64,000 bases of DNA from an uncultured Oscillospiraceae bacterium. GTDB taxonomy: Bacteria > Bacillota > Clostridia > Oscillospirales > Ruminococcaceae. The stretch's first letter is position 1. Each line of letters starts with the position of its first letter. The notes under the pieces are model-generated. The model did no database searches and was not told the DNA's origin. It saw only the letters and a list, made by a program, of their open reading frames with translations. Made by a program: the position numbers and the translations under genes. The stretch is taken from the NCBI GenBank assembly GCA_902490585.1, contig CABUEI010000002.1, forward strand, positions 82,744 through 146,743, read 5' to 3'. Below are positions 9,120 through 17,911 of the stretch, one piece after another.

Positions 9120-10544
9120 TTGGCAAGACGCACGACGATAGCTAACCGCTGGTTTCTTAAAAGCTTCAGTGCGGTAGTTATAGTTCTGGTACTGCTTGAC
9201 ATCGTTCTGTACTGCGTGTTCAGGGCGTATTTCTACAGCACCGTCGAACAGACACTGCGCAGTGAGCTGAACGTTGTATCGACCGTACTTACACGGTACT
9301 ACAACAGCAGTTCCACGGGCAGCGGAACAAACTATTCAAACGAAGTGAGAAACACGGTTGAAAGCTTCAGCAAAAAAGACCGCATGGAGCTTATGATGAT
9401 AAACTCCGCAGGCAAGGTTGTAATAACGTCGAGCGGATTTGAGCCGAGCAACTCCTACGATATGCCCGACTATGACAATGCCATAAAGGACAGCAGCGGA
9501 ATAGGCACATACAGCGGTTATCAGAGCAACGGCGAAAAGGTAATGGCTGTGACAAGTCTGCTTGAAACGGGCAATACAAACTATGATGCGGTGAGGGTCA
9601 TCACCTCGCTTTCAAAAGTGGATAAACAACTTGGCGTTATAATGATATTCATTATAGCGATAAGCGGAGCGATAATAATACTGATGCTGGTTCTGGGACT
9701 TTACTTCATAAAGTCGATAGTAATGCCCCTCCGCCTTATCAGCGCAAACGCAAGAAAAATCGCAAAGGGCGATTTCGGCGTGCATATCGAAGAAAAAACA
9801 GACGATGAACTGGGCGAGCTTTGCCGTGTATTCAACTACATGGCAGACGAGCTTGAAAACTCGGAAAAGATAAAGAACGATTTTATATCATCGGTTTCTC
9901 ATGAGCTGAGAACACCGCTTACGGCTATCAAGGGCTGGAGCGAAACTATCGCCGCAAGCCCGAACGACAAGGAAGTCACCAAAAAAGGCATGAGGGTAAT
10001 TTCGGAAGAGTCCGAAAGACTTTCAAACATGGTTGAAGAGCTTCTCGACTTCTCAAGGATACAGGGCGGCAGGTTCAATCTGAACAAGGCGAATATGGAC
10101 GTATTTGCCGAACTTACCGATGCCGTGATTATCTATTCCGAAAAAGCAAGACAGGAAAACAAAACACTGCTTTACGACGAACCGCAGGAGATAGTAACTA
10201 TCCACGGTGACAGAAACCGTATAAGACAGGTGTTTATAAATATAATAGACAACGCCATAAAGTACTCCGCAGTAAACGGTCATATAATCGTTGCTACGGC
10301 AGTAACCGACAAGGCGGTAATAATAACGGTAGAAGACGACGGATGCGGAATAGCCCCGTCAGATTTACCCAAGGTAAAGGCGAAGTTCTACAAAGCGAAC
10401 AACACCGTAAGGGGTTCGGGAATAGGACTTGCGGTAGCGGACGAGATAGTGACCGCCCACGGCGGAACACTTGATATAGACAGTGAGCTCGGACGTTACA
10501 CAAGGGTTGTTATCACCCTGCCTGTAGCAAAGAAGGACGATTAA
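9120..10544 (+). CDS. Membrane sensor histidine kinase (HAMP, HisKA, HATPase)
   Basis: A 474-residue kinase. Membrane helix at about 14-35, an extracellular sensor region of roughly 135 residues, a second helix at about 172-198, HAMP, HisKA with phospho-acceptor H261 in SHELRTPL, then an ATPase domain with N box (RQVFINIIDNAIKY), G1 (DDGCGI) and G2 (GSGIGL). The start is TTG at 9120, set by GGAGG 9 bp upstream. It phosphorylates the regulator encoded just before it. The signal is unknown. Confidence 0.93.
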   Translation: MARRTTIANRWFLKSFSAVVIVLVLLDIVLYCVFRAYFYSTVEQTLRSELNVVSTVLTRYYNSSSTGSGTNYSNEVRNTVESFSKKDRMELMMINSAGKVVITSSGFEPSNSYDMPDYDNAIKDSSGIGTYSGYQSNGEKVMAVTSLLETGNTNYDAVRVITSLSKVDKQLGVIMIFIIAISGAIIILMLVLGLYFIKSIVMPLRLISANARKIAKGDFGVHIEEKTDDELGELCRVFNYMADELENSEKIKNDFISSVSHELRTPLTAIKGWSETIAASPNDKEVTKKGMRVISEESERLSNMVEELLDFSRIQGGRFNLNKANMDVFAELTDAVIIYSEKARQENKTLLYDEPQEIVTIHGDRNRIRQVFINIIDNAIKYSAVNGHIIVATAVTDKAVIITVEDDGCGIAPSDLPKVKAKFYKANNTVRGSGIGLAVADEIVTAHGGTLDIDSELGRYTRVVITLPVAKKDD

Positions 10545-10559
10545 AAAGAAAGGCAGATT

Positions 10560-11618
10560 ATGAGCGAACAGAACAAGGAGATAATCAAAACAAAGGTCGG
10601 CGGACAGGCTCTTATAGAGGGCGTAATGATGCTCGGACCCAAAAAGGGCTGTATGGCAGTACGTCAGCCCGACAGAGAGATATATACTGAAGTCTGGGAC
10701 AGAAAAGCTCCGAAATGGTACAACAAAGCACCGTTTATAAGAGGTTGCGTGAATTTCGTTTCCCAGATGGCAGATGGCTACAAGTACCTGAACAAGTCGG
10801 GCGAAGTCAGCGGAATGTTCGATGAAGAAGAGGACGAAAAGGACAAGAAAAAGAAAGAACAGAGCGAACCGACAGACACTGTAACCGAAGAAAAAACTGA
10901 AGATAAAAAGGAAGATAAAAAAGAGGATAAGAAAGAAGACAACGCCGCTCTTACAACCGTTGTCGCAATAATATCGGGTATACTCGGTGTGGGGCTTGCC
11001 ATTGCACTGTTTGTTATACTCCCCACTCTTATCTTTACAGGAATACAGACGCTGTGCGGAGATACGGATATATCCGCTTTCCGCTCGCTGACAGAGGGTA
11101 TTATAAAGATAGCGTTGTTTATCGGCTATCTGTGGCTTACTTCTCTCATGAAGACTATGAAAAGGCTGTATCAGTATCACGGTGCGGAGCATAAGACAAT
11201 TTTCTGCTATGAGCACGGTGAAGAACTGACTGTCGAGAACGTCAGAAAGTACAAGCGTTTCCACCCCAGATGCGGTACAAGCTTTATTTTCCTGACGCTT
11301 GCTATAAGCATACTGGTATACACTCTGCTCCCCATAAACAGCGAACTGTTTATTGAAGCATTCGGCGTATCAAAGTTCATCGGCGATATGCTGAGAGTAT
11401 GCTGTAAGATAATATTCCTGCCGATAGTCGTAGGTATCTCATACGAGCTTATCCGTATCGCAGGAAAATACGACAATGTGTTTACAAAAATAGTTTCAGC
11501 TCCCGGCCTTGCTATCCAGCGTCTTACTACAAAAGAGCCTGCCGACGAGATGATTGAAGTTGCAATTGCATCAATGAAACCCGTTCTCCCCGAAAAGCCG
11601 GAGGACGCACAGTGGTAA
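10560..11618 (+). CDS. DUF1385 (YqhQ-like) membrane protein
   Basis: A 352-residue DUF1385 protein. The family hallmark VGGQALIEGVMMLGP is at the N-terminus, with YQYHGAEHKTIFCYE and HPRCGTSF in the middle; conserved His, Glu and Cys residues there suggest a metal site. About four membrane segments. A lineage-specific stretch of Lys/Glu/Asp repeats (about 90-135) is inserted between the N-terminal motif and the first helix. The last 7 bp overlap prmC, so the two are translationally coupled, an arrangement common in clostridia. The biochemical role of the family is unknown. Confidence 0.9.
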   Translation: MSEQNKEIIKTKVGGQALIEGVMMLGPKKGCMAVRQPDREIYTEVWDRKAPKWYNKAPFIRGCVNFVSQMADGYKYLNKSGEVSGMFDEEEDEKDKKKKEQSEPTDTVTEEKTEDKKEDKKEDKKEDNAALTTVVAIISGILGVGLAIALFVILPTLIFTGIQTLCGDTDISAFRSLTEGIIKIALFIGYLWLTSLMKTMKRLYQYHGAEHKTIFCYEHGEELTVENVRKYKRFHPRCGTSFIFLTLAISILVYTLLPINSELFIEAFGVSKFIGDMLRVCCKIIFLPIVVGISYELIRIAGKYDNVFTKIVSAPGLAIQRLTTKEPADEMIEVAIASMKPVLPEKPEDAQW

Positions 11619-12439
11619 TAAGGCAGGCAGTAAAGCTTATAAGCGATATGCTTGAAAGTATTACCGATGATGCGGCTTTTGAAGCGAAGCAGATCGTAAA
11701 CGAGATCAGCGGCGGAAAACTGCCGTTTGAGGAGATTGACGAATCGCAGTTCTCGGAGTGCGTCAAAAAAGCCGATATGCGTAAAACAGGCAGACCGTTG
11801 CAGTACATTCTCGGCAACTGGGACTTCTACGGCAGAAGATATTTTGTCGGAGAAGGCGTGCTTATCCCCCGTCCCGAAACGGAACTGCTGTGTGACATAG
11901 CGGCAGAGCATCTTAAAAAGACAGGCGGTAAAGCGGTCGATTTATGCTCGGGTAGCGGCTGTATAGCCATTACAACGGCGCTTGAAGCAAACGCAGAAAC
12001 TGCGGGAATAGAAATATCCGACAAGGCGTACAGTTATTTTCTTAAAAACATAGCCGAAAATAAAGCCGAAAAGCTTGTCAGCGCAATAAACGGTGACATT
12101 TTCGACAAAAATATACTCGGGCAGTTTACGGATAATTCACTGTCCGCCATACTTTCAAATCCGCCCTATATTTCTTCTGCGGATATGAAAATTCTGCAAA
12201 AGGAAGTAAGATTCGAGCCCGAACTTGCTCTGTTCGGCGGTGAAGACGGACTGGACTTCTACCGCAGACTTGTACCTCTGTGGGTGAAAAAGCTTGCGGT
12301 CGGAGGTCTTTTTGCGGTCGAAATCGGTGAAGAACAGGGACAGGCTGTAAGCGAAATTTTTGAAAATGTCGGTCTTGTACCGCAGATCGTTAAAGACTAC
12401 AGCGGTCACGACAGAATAATCCGCTCTGTCAAGCGATAG
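11612..12439 (+). CDS. prmC: Peptide chain release factor N5-glutamine methyltransferase
   Basis: Methylates the Gln of the GGQ motif in release factors RF1 and RF2, using S-adenosylmethionine. The 275-residue protein has an N-terminal helical release-factor-binding domain (1-85), a SAM-binding DLCSGSGCIAI motif (about 110-120) and the catalytic NPPY (in SAILSNPPYIS). It starts with GTG at 11612 inside the end of the DUF1385 gene, with GGAGG 8 bp upstream. prfA, often adjacent in related genomes, is not here. Confidence 0.93.
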   Translation: MVIRQAVKLISDMLESITDDAAFEAKQIVNEISGGKLPFEEIDESQFSECVKKADMRKTGRPLQYILGNWDFYGRRYFVGEGVLIPRPETELLCDIAAEHLKKTGGKAVDLCSGSGCIAITTALEANAETAGIEISDKAYSYFLKNIAENKAEKLVSAINGDIFDKNILGQFTDNSLSAILSNPPYISSADMKILQKEVRFEPELALFGGEDGLDFYRRLVPLWVKKLAVGGLFAVEIGEEQGQAVSEIFENVGLVPQIVKDYSGHDRIIRSVKR

Positions 12440-12449
12440 AAAACAAAAT

Positions 12450-12479
12450 TTGTACATTTTATAGTACAGCAGTTATGAT
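12450..12479 (+). promoter_or_regulatory. recA promoter with overlapping palindrome (possible SOS operator)
   Basis: TTGTAC (12450-12455) and TATGAT (12474-12479) with an 18-bp spacer form a plausible promoter for recA. A palindrome, TGTAC-8 bp-GTACA (12451-12468), covers the -35 box and half of the spacer, where an SOS repressor would bind. It does not match the usual Bacillus LexA box (GAAC-4-GTTC), so the identity of the regulator is a guess. Confidence 0.5.
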
Positions 12480-12530
12480 AAAATTTAATCACAGGATAAA
12501 CCCGTTAACAGAAAGGACAGGTAAAATATT

Positions 12531-13790
12531 ATGGCAAAGGCAAATACCAAAAAGACACCTACCGTAAATCACCCCACCACTCCGGAGGAGAAGAAAAAGG
12601 CTCTTGATACCGCTATGGAGCAGATCATAAAGAGCTACGGTCAGGGTTCTGTTATGTTCCTCGGCGGCGAGGGCAATAAAAAGCTCGATGTTGAAAGCGT
12701 TCCGACAGGCTCGATAGGTCTTGACTATGCACTCGGTATAGGCGGTCTGCCTAAGGGACGTATAATCGAAATATACGGACCCGAATCAGGCGGTAAGACT
12801 ACCGTTACGCTCCACGCTATCGCCGAAACCCAGAAGCTCGGCGGTATGGCGGCATTCATAGACGTTGAACACGCACTTGATCCCGTATATGCAAAGTCGC
12901 TCGGCGTTGATATCGACCACCTTATCGTATCTCAGCCCGATACGGGCGAGCAGGCACTTGAAATTATGGAAACGCTTGCACGCTCGGGTGCTATTGATAT
13001 TGTCGTACTTGACTCGGTTGCCGCTATGGTAACAAAGGCAGAGATCGACGGTGAGATCGGCGACAGCTTTGTCGGCGTTCAGGCAAGACTTATGTCTGCG
13101 GCTATGAGAAAGCTGACAAGCGTTATTTCAAAGTCAAACACGGTAGCTATCTTTATCAATCAGGTTCGTGAAAAGATTGGCGTAATGTACGGCAACCCCG
13201 AAACCACTCCCGGCGGCCGTGCGCTTAAATTCTATGCCAGCGTGCGTATAGAAGTCCGCAAGGGTGAGAAGATAGTTGACGATGGCGAGATAATAGGTTA
13301 TACTACTAAGTGCAAAGTTGTAAAGAACAAGGTTGCACCGCCTTTCAAGGAAACACAGTTCGATATGATTTTCGGCGAGGGTATTTCAAGGCTCGGCGAA
13401 ATCATTACAATGGGCGAAGAACTCGGCTTTATCAAGAAGAGCGGCGCATGGTACAGCTATAACGGCGAAAGACTCGGACAGGGTAAGGAAAAGACAAAGA
13501 AGTTCCTTAAAGAAAACGATGATTTACGCCTTGAAATTGAAGCAAAGATCAAGGAGAACCTTTCAAAGCTCGATATGTCCGCAAGCGAAGACGGCGAAAG
13601 CGCAAACAACGCCGATACGTCCGAATCGGCAGCAGAAAACGAGCTGAAAGAAATCGGTGAAGCAGCCGCAAAGGCTGACGCTCCCGCAACACCTGCCCCT
13701 GCTCCCAAGAAAAAAGCGGCGGCTAAGAAGAGTGTTGTAGTCGAAGCCGACAGCGACTTTGAAGAATTTTCACCCGAGGATCTTGACTGA
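12531..13790 (+). CDS. recA: Recombinase RecA
   Basis: ATP-dependent strand-exchange protein and SOS co-protease. The 419 residues are longer than the usual 345-355, because of an N-terminal extension and a C-terminal Ala/Pro/Lys-rich tail (about 360-419) ending in acidic residues. Walker [10 protein letters not shown] is at 83-91, with LDSVAAMVT and the [12 protein letters not shown] loop region intact. AGAAAGGA precedes the ATG. The stop codon overlaps recX by one base. Confidence 0.97.
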   Translation: MAKANTKKTPTVNHPTTPEEKKKALDTAMEQIIKSYGQGSVMFLGGEGNKKLDVESVPTGSIGLDYALGIGGLPKGRIIEIYGPESGGKTTVTLHAIAETQKLGGMAAFIDVEHALDPVYAKSLGVDIDHLIVSQPDTGEQALEIMETLARSGAIDIVVLDSVAAMVTKAEIDGEIGDSFVGVQARLMSAAMRKLTSVISKSNTVAIFINQVREKIGVMYGNPETTPGGRALKFYASVRIEVRKGEKIVDDGEIIGYTTKCKVVKNKVAPPFKETQFDMIFGEGISRLGEIITMGEELGFIKKSGAWYSYNGERLGQGKEKTKKFLKENDDLRLEIEAKIKENLSKLDMSASEDGESANNADTSESAAENELKEIGEAAAKADAPATPAPAPKKKAAAKKSVVVEADSDFEEFSPEDLD

Positions 13791-14287
13791 TGTCATATAC
13801 CGATGACGAAAGAATACGGGCGAAACGCAGAGCACTGTACATACTCGCTCAGCGTGACCACTCGAAAAAAGAGCTTTACGACAAGCTGATAAAGAACTAT
13901 CCTCCCGATTTATGCGATATGGTGGTTGAGCTCATGTGCGAGCACGACCTCATAAACGAGGAAAAGTATACCGAAAAGCTCTACAAGGCATATATAAACA
14001 AGGGTTGGGGTAAGTCCAAGATCCGCTTTGAACTGCGGAGAAAGGGCTTGCCCGACAGCCTTATATCACAGCAGGAAGAAAAATATGACGCTGAGGATTT
14101 TATAGATGAAATTATACATCTTGTAGACAAGAAATATTCAAACAAGCTGGATTTTTCGGACTATAAAAGTGTACAGCGTGTTACTGCGGCACTTGCTCGC
14201 AGAGGATTTGCCTACGATGATATAAAGCTTGCGTTATCCCGTGTAAAAGACGGCGATTACGATGAAGAAGAGGAATACGACGAATAA
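13790..14287 (+). CDS. recX: RecA regulator RecX
   Basis: Binds RecA filaments and modulates their activity. 165 residues with the three-helix repeats of the family (ALYILAQRDHSKKELYDKL; GWGKSKIRFELRRKGLP) and an acidic C-terminus. Its ATG shares a base with the recA TGA, so translation is coupled and expression follows recA. Confidence 0.9.
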   Translation: MSYTDDERIRAKRRALYILAQRDHSKKELYDKLIKNYPPDLCDMVVELMCEHDLINEEKYTEKLYKAYINKGWGKSKIRFELRRKGLPDSLISQQEEKYDAEDFIDEIIHLVDKKYSNKLDFSDYKSVQRVTAALARRGFAYDDIKLALSRVKDGDYDEEEEYDE

Positions 14288-14335
14288 CCCGTAATATTCG
14301 GAATATAAGGAAAAACGGAAAGGTAAGGAAAAATA

Positions 14336-15676
14336 ATGGCAGACACAATAAAGGTCGGAATGGTATCTCTCGGATGTCCGAAGAACCAGTGCGACGCAGA
14401 ACTCATGCTTGCAAAAATAGCAAAAGCAGGCTTCAAGATAGTAAACGAGGCAGGTCTTGCGGATGTTGTTATTATCAACACCTGCGGCTTTATACAAAGT
14501 GCAAAGGAAGAAGCTATCGAGGAGATAATGGAGGCAATAAGCCGCAAAAATGACGGTATCAACAAGAAGATAATCGTAACGGGCTGTCTTGCCGAGCGTT
14601 ATCAGAAGCAGATGGACGAAGAATTCCCCGAAATAGACGCAGTGGTAGGTATTGCAAAGAACGATGATATAGTTGAAATCATAAACTCTGTAATGCTGGA
14701 CAAGAGAGTCATTACCTTCGGCGACAAGCTGTGTCACAATATGGAGGGCGACAAGCTGCAGTCCACTCTCCCCCACTACGCATATCTGAGAATTGCGGAC
14801 GGATGTTCAAATAAATGTTCTTACTGCGCTATACCGCTGATAAGAGGTAAAATGCGTTCCAGAAAGATGGAGAACATAATAGAGGAAGCAAAGAAATTTG
14901 CCGAAAACGGCGTAAAGGAACTTGTTATAGTAGCACAGGACGTTACGGCATACGGCATTGACCTTTATAAGAAATATGCTCTGCCCGATTTACTCAAAGA
15001 ACTATGTAAGATAGACGGCATAAAGTGGATAAGACTGCTTTACTGCTACCCCGAGAGAATGACGGACGAACTTATTGAAACAATAAAGACAGAGGATAAG
15101 ATCCTTAACTATATCGACATTCCGATACAGCACTGCAATAAAGAGATTCTCCGCAATATGTACCGTGGCGGTGATGAGCAGAGCCTGCGTGAGCTGTTCG
15201 CAAAGCTCCGCCGTGAAATTCCCGGTGTAGTACTGAGAACAACGCTTATCACAGGTTTCCCCGGTGAAACTGAGGAACAGTTCAGCGAGCTTGCCGAATT
15301 TGTAAATGACATAAAGTTTGAACGTCTCGGTTGCTTTGCATATTCAGCCGAAGAGGACACCCCTGCCGCAGAGATGCCCGACCAGGTAGACGAGGGCGAA
15401 AGACAGCGCAGAGCGGATATCATAACAGGCGAACAGGAGATCCGCATGGGCGAATATTATGCAGGAATGGTCGGCAACACCTATGAGGTTGTCTGTGAGG
15501 GCTTTGACCGTTACTCCGATATGTATTTCGGCAGAAGTATGCACTTTGCTCCCGAAATCGACGGAATGATCTATTTCACATCGGCAAAGGACAAGGGCTC
15601 CCTTACAATAGGCGACTTTATAAACGTTAAAATAACCGACGTACTTGAAAACAATCTGCTCGGCGAGCGGGTATAA
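14336..15676 (+). CDS. rimO: Ribosomal protein S12 methylthiotransferase
   Basis: A radical-SAM enzyme that methylthiolates the conserved Asp of ribosomal protein S12. 446 residues: N-terminal UPF0004 domain with cluster-binding C14, C50 and C84; radical-SAM motif C157-x3-C161-x2-C164; C-terminal TRAM-like region. SLGCPKNQCDAE and VAQDVTAYGIDLY distinguish RimO from MiaB. It lies 48 bp after recX and 19 bp before pgsA in one probable transcript. Confidence 0.95.
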   Translation: MADTIKVGMVSLGCPKNQCDAELMLAKIAKAGFKIVNEAGLADVVIINTCGFIQSAKEEAIEEIMEAISRKNDGINKKIIVTGCLAERYQKQMDEEFPEIDAVVGIAKNDDIVEIINSVMLDKRVITFGDKLCHNMEGDKLQSTLPHYAYLRIADGCSNKCSYCAIPLIRGKMRSRKMENIIEEAKKFAENGVKELVIVAQDVTAYGIDLYKKYALPDLLKELCKIDGIKWIRLLYCYPERMTDELIETIKTEDKILNYIDIPIQHCNKEILRNMYRGGDEQSLRELFAKLRREIPGVVLRTTLITGFPGETEEQFSELAEFVNDIKFERLGCFAYSAEEDTPAAEMPDQVDEGERQRRADIITGEQEIRMGEYYAGMVGNTYEVVCEGFDRYSDMYFGRSMHFAPEIDGMIYFTSAKDKGSLTIGDFINVKITDVLENNLLGERV

Positions 15677-15695
15677 CGCTGAAAGGACAGACAGT

Positions 15696-16274
15696 ATGAA
15701 TCTTGCTAATAAGCTGACATTGCTCCGGGTAATACTTGTTCCCTTTTTCGCATTCTTTATTCTCGCCGGAGATTTTGTTCCCTACAGCTATCTGTGGGCG
15801 GCTATAATTTTTGCCGTTGCCAGCATAACCGACACGGCAGACGGAAAAATAGCCAGAAAATATAACATGGTAACAAACTTCGGCAAGTTTTTAGACCCCC
15901 TTGCCGACAAAGTACTTGTCGTTACCGCTCTTATCTGCTTTGTGGAACTCGGCTGGGCAAGCGCATGGGTAACAGCGATAATCGTAGCCCGTGAATTTGT
16001 CGTATCCGGCATACGCCTTATCGCCGCAGGCAGTGAAAAGAAGATAGTAATTGCGGCAAGTATATGGGGCAAGCTGAAAACAGCCTCAACAATGGTTGCG
16101 ATATGCGTTATCATAATACTGCATATTCTTGTCGGCTTCGGCACTATCACTGCGGAAACCTTCCCTGTGCAGATTATCAGCGATATACTTATGTACATAT
16201 CCTGCATACTTACAACGGTTTCGGGAATCAAATATCTGTGGGATTACAGAGAGGTTCTGAAAACCGATGCGTAA
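15696..16274 (+). CDS. pgsA: CDP-diacylglycerol-glycerol-3-phosphate 3-phosphatidyltransferase
   Basis: Makes phosphatidylglycerophosphate, the first committed step to phosphatidylglycerol and cardiolipin, at the membrane. 192 residues, about six helices, with the CDP-alcohol phosphotransferase motif D-x2-D-G-x2-A-R-x8-G-x3-D-x3-D fully present (DTADGKIARKY...GKFLDPLADK). ATG 15696 has GAAAGGACAG upstream; the longer frame from 15645 overlaps rimO and is not needed. Confidence 0.94.
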   Translation: MNLANKLTLLRVILVPFFAFFILAGDFVPYSYLWAAIIFAVASITDTADGKIARKYNMVTNFGKFLDPLADKVLVVTALICFVELGWASAWVTAIIVAREFVVSGIRLIAAGSEKKIVIAASIWGKLKTASTMVAICVIIILHILVGFGTITAETFPVQIISDILMYISCILTTVSGIKYLWDYREVLKTDA

Positions 16275-16283
16275 ATGCGGCAC

Positions 16284-16465
16284 TTTAAGGCAACACCGCA
16301 CAATTAACGGCTATCGCCTTTGCCGCACGCTTGCTTGCGTATTTTCCGTCATCTTGCACAAATTTCGCTTGACAGGCGTCAGCCTGCCCGCACTCAATTT
16401 ATACAATCTGACGAAAAATCTGACTGCGCAATCGCACGACAATAATTATGCGGTATTACCTTAAA
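16284..16465. mobile_element. 182-bp MITE with imperfect 23-bp terminal inverted repeats
   Basis: The ends TTTAAGGCAACACCGCAC (16284 onward) and the complement of GCGGTATTACCTTAAA (to 16465) form 23-bp inverted repeats with three transitions. There is no coding capacity. The element lies between pgsA and the symporter gene and would fold into a long hairpin in RNA. The outer TTAA/TTAA could be the target-site duplication. It is a non-autonomous element; no matching transposase is in the window. Confidence 0.75.
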
Positions 16466-16488
16466 AATTTCAACAATCCGGAGGAACT

Positions 16489-17862
16489 ATGGGAAGAGAT
16501 AAACTCGGCAGCCGTCTTGGCTTTATACTGCTCAGCGCAGGCTGTGCAATAGGTATAGGAAACGTATGGAAGTTTCCTTATGTGGTAGGTCAAAACGGCG
16601 GCGGCCTTTTCGTCCTTATATATCTGTTCTTCCTTGTAATACTCGGCATACCCGTGCTTACTATGGAGTTTTCCATAGGCAGGGCGGCTCAGAAAAGCCC
16701 TGCGAGAATGTACGAACAGCTTGAACCGAAAGGCTCAAAGTGGCATTTACACGGCAAGGTTTCGCTTATAGGCTGTTATCTGCTGATGATGTTCTATACA
16801 ACGGTGGCAGGCTGGATGCTGAAGTTCTTTGTTTCGACCGCATCCGGAGAGATCGTCGGAATGGATACGGCGGCTGTGGAGAACCATTTCAACGTTGATG
16901 TTCTGGGCGACCCTGTTTCGCTTATAGTATATATGGGCATAGTCGTTGCGATAGGCGTTGCCGTCTGCCTTATAGGTGTGCAGAACGGGCTTGAAAAGGT
17001 TACTAAGGTGATGATGCTCGCCCTGCTCGCAATTATGGTGGTGCTTGCCGTAAACAGCTTTACAATGCCCGGCGGAGCGGAAGGACTTTCGTTCTATCTG
17101 CTGCCCGATTTCAGTGCTATAGAAAAGGTCGGTATAACAAATATCCTTGTAAGCGCAATGAATCAGGCGTTCTTCACGCTCAGCATCGGCATGGGCAGTA
17201 TGGCTATATTCGGCAGTTATATCGGCAAGGACAGGTCGCTTCTCGGAGAATCGGTAAATGTAGCAATGCTTGACACCTTTGTTGCGATAGCGTCGGGACT
17301 TATAATCTTCCCTGCCTGCTCGGCATACGGAGTAGACGTTACAAGCGGACCCAAACTTCTCTTCATAACCCTCCCGAACATTTTCAACAACATTCCGCTC
17401 GGCAGGCTGTGGGGAAGTCTTTTCTTCGTATTCATGTCATTTGCGGCGCTGTCAACGGTGCTTGCCGTGTTTGAATGTATAATAGCGAACACAATGGACT
17501 TATGGGGACTTAGCAGGAAGAAGGCCTGCATTATAAACGGCATACTGCTGTTTTTACTGTCTGTTCCCTGCTGTCTGGGATTCAACATTCTCAGCGGTTT
17601 TCAGCCGCTCGGCGCAGGAAGCACGATACTTGACCTTGAGGATACTGTAGTCAGCAACTTCATTCTTCCGCTCGGCTCGCTTGTATTCATTCTGTTCTGT
17701 GTAACGAAAAAGGGCTGGGGCTGGGATAACTTCGTAAATGAAGCCAATACCGGCAAGGGTCTTAAAATAAAGAAGTTTATGAAAGGCTATATGACGTATG
17801 TTCTGCCGGTACTTGTGATGTTTGTGTTTATTATGGGTCTGGTGGGACTTGTTAATGGCTAA
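16489..17862 (+). CDS. Sodium:neurotransmitter symporter family transporter
   Basis: An Na+-coupled amino-acid-type uptake carrier of the NSS family (LeuT fold). 457 residues, about 11-12 membrane helices. The signature SAGCAIGIGNVWKFPY in helix 1 holds the unwound Na+/substrate site. GGAGG precedes the ATG. The true substrate (for example tyrosine, tryptophan or alanine) cannot be told. It faces mnmE, with a shared two-way terminator between them. Confidence 0.92.
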   Translation: MGRDKLGSRLGFILLSAGCAIGIGNVWKFPYVVGQNGGGLFVLIYLFFLVILGIPVLTMEFSIGRAAQKSPARMYEQLEPKGSKWHLHGKVSLIGCYLLMMFYTTVAGWMLKFFVSTASGEIVGMDTAAVENHFNVDVLGDPVSLIVYMGIVVAIGVAVCLIGVQNGLEKVTKVMMLALLAIMVVLAVNSFTMPGGAEGLSFYLLPDFSAIEKVGITNILVSAMNQAFFTLSIGMGSMAIFGSYIGKDRSLLGESVNVAMLDTFVAIASGLIIFPACSAYGVDVTSGPKLLFITLPNIFNNIPLGRLWGSLFFVFMSFAALSTVLAVFECIIANTMDLWGLSRKKACIINGILLFLLSVPCCLGFNILSGFQPLGAGSTILDLEDTVVSNFILPLGSLVFILFCVTKKGWGWDNFVNEANTGKGLKIKKFMKGYMTYVLPVLVMFVFIMGLVGLVNG

Positions 17863-17874
17863 ATAATATAGGAA

Positions 17875-17906
17875 AAGGCGGTACTCGTATTGAGTACCGC
17901 CTTTAT
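17875..17906. terminator. Bidirectional terminator between symporter and mnmE
   Basis: Perfect stem GGCGGTACTC/GAGTACCGCC (17877-17886 with 17892-17901), flanked by AAAA and TTTATT, so it can end both converging transcripts. Confidence 0.9.
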
Positions 17907-17911
17907 TACTC

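Noticed and set aside
9120..10544. Later ATG start for the histidine kinase
   Set aside because: The TTG at 9120 has GGAGG at ideal distance and keeps the basic N-terminus before the first membrane helix.
10365..11264. Long minus-strand frame (299 codons) opposite the DUF1385 gene
   Set aside because: Cys/Phe/Tyr-rich antisense shadow of well-supported genes on the plus strand.
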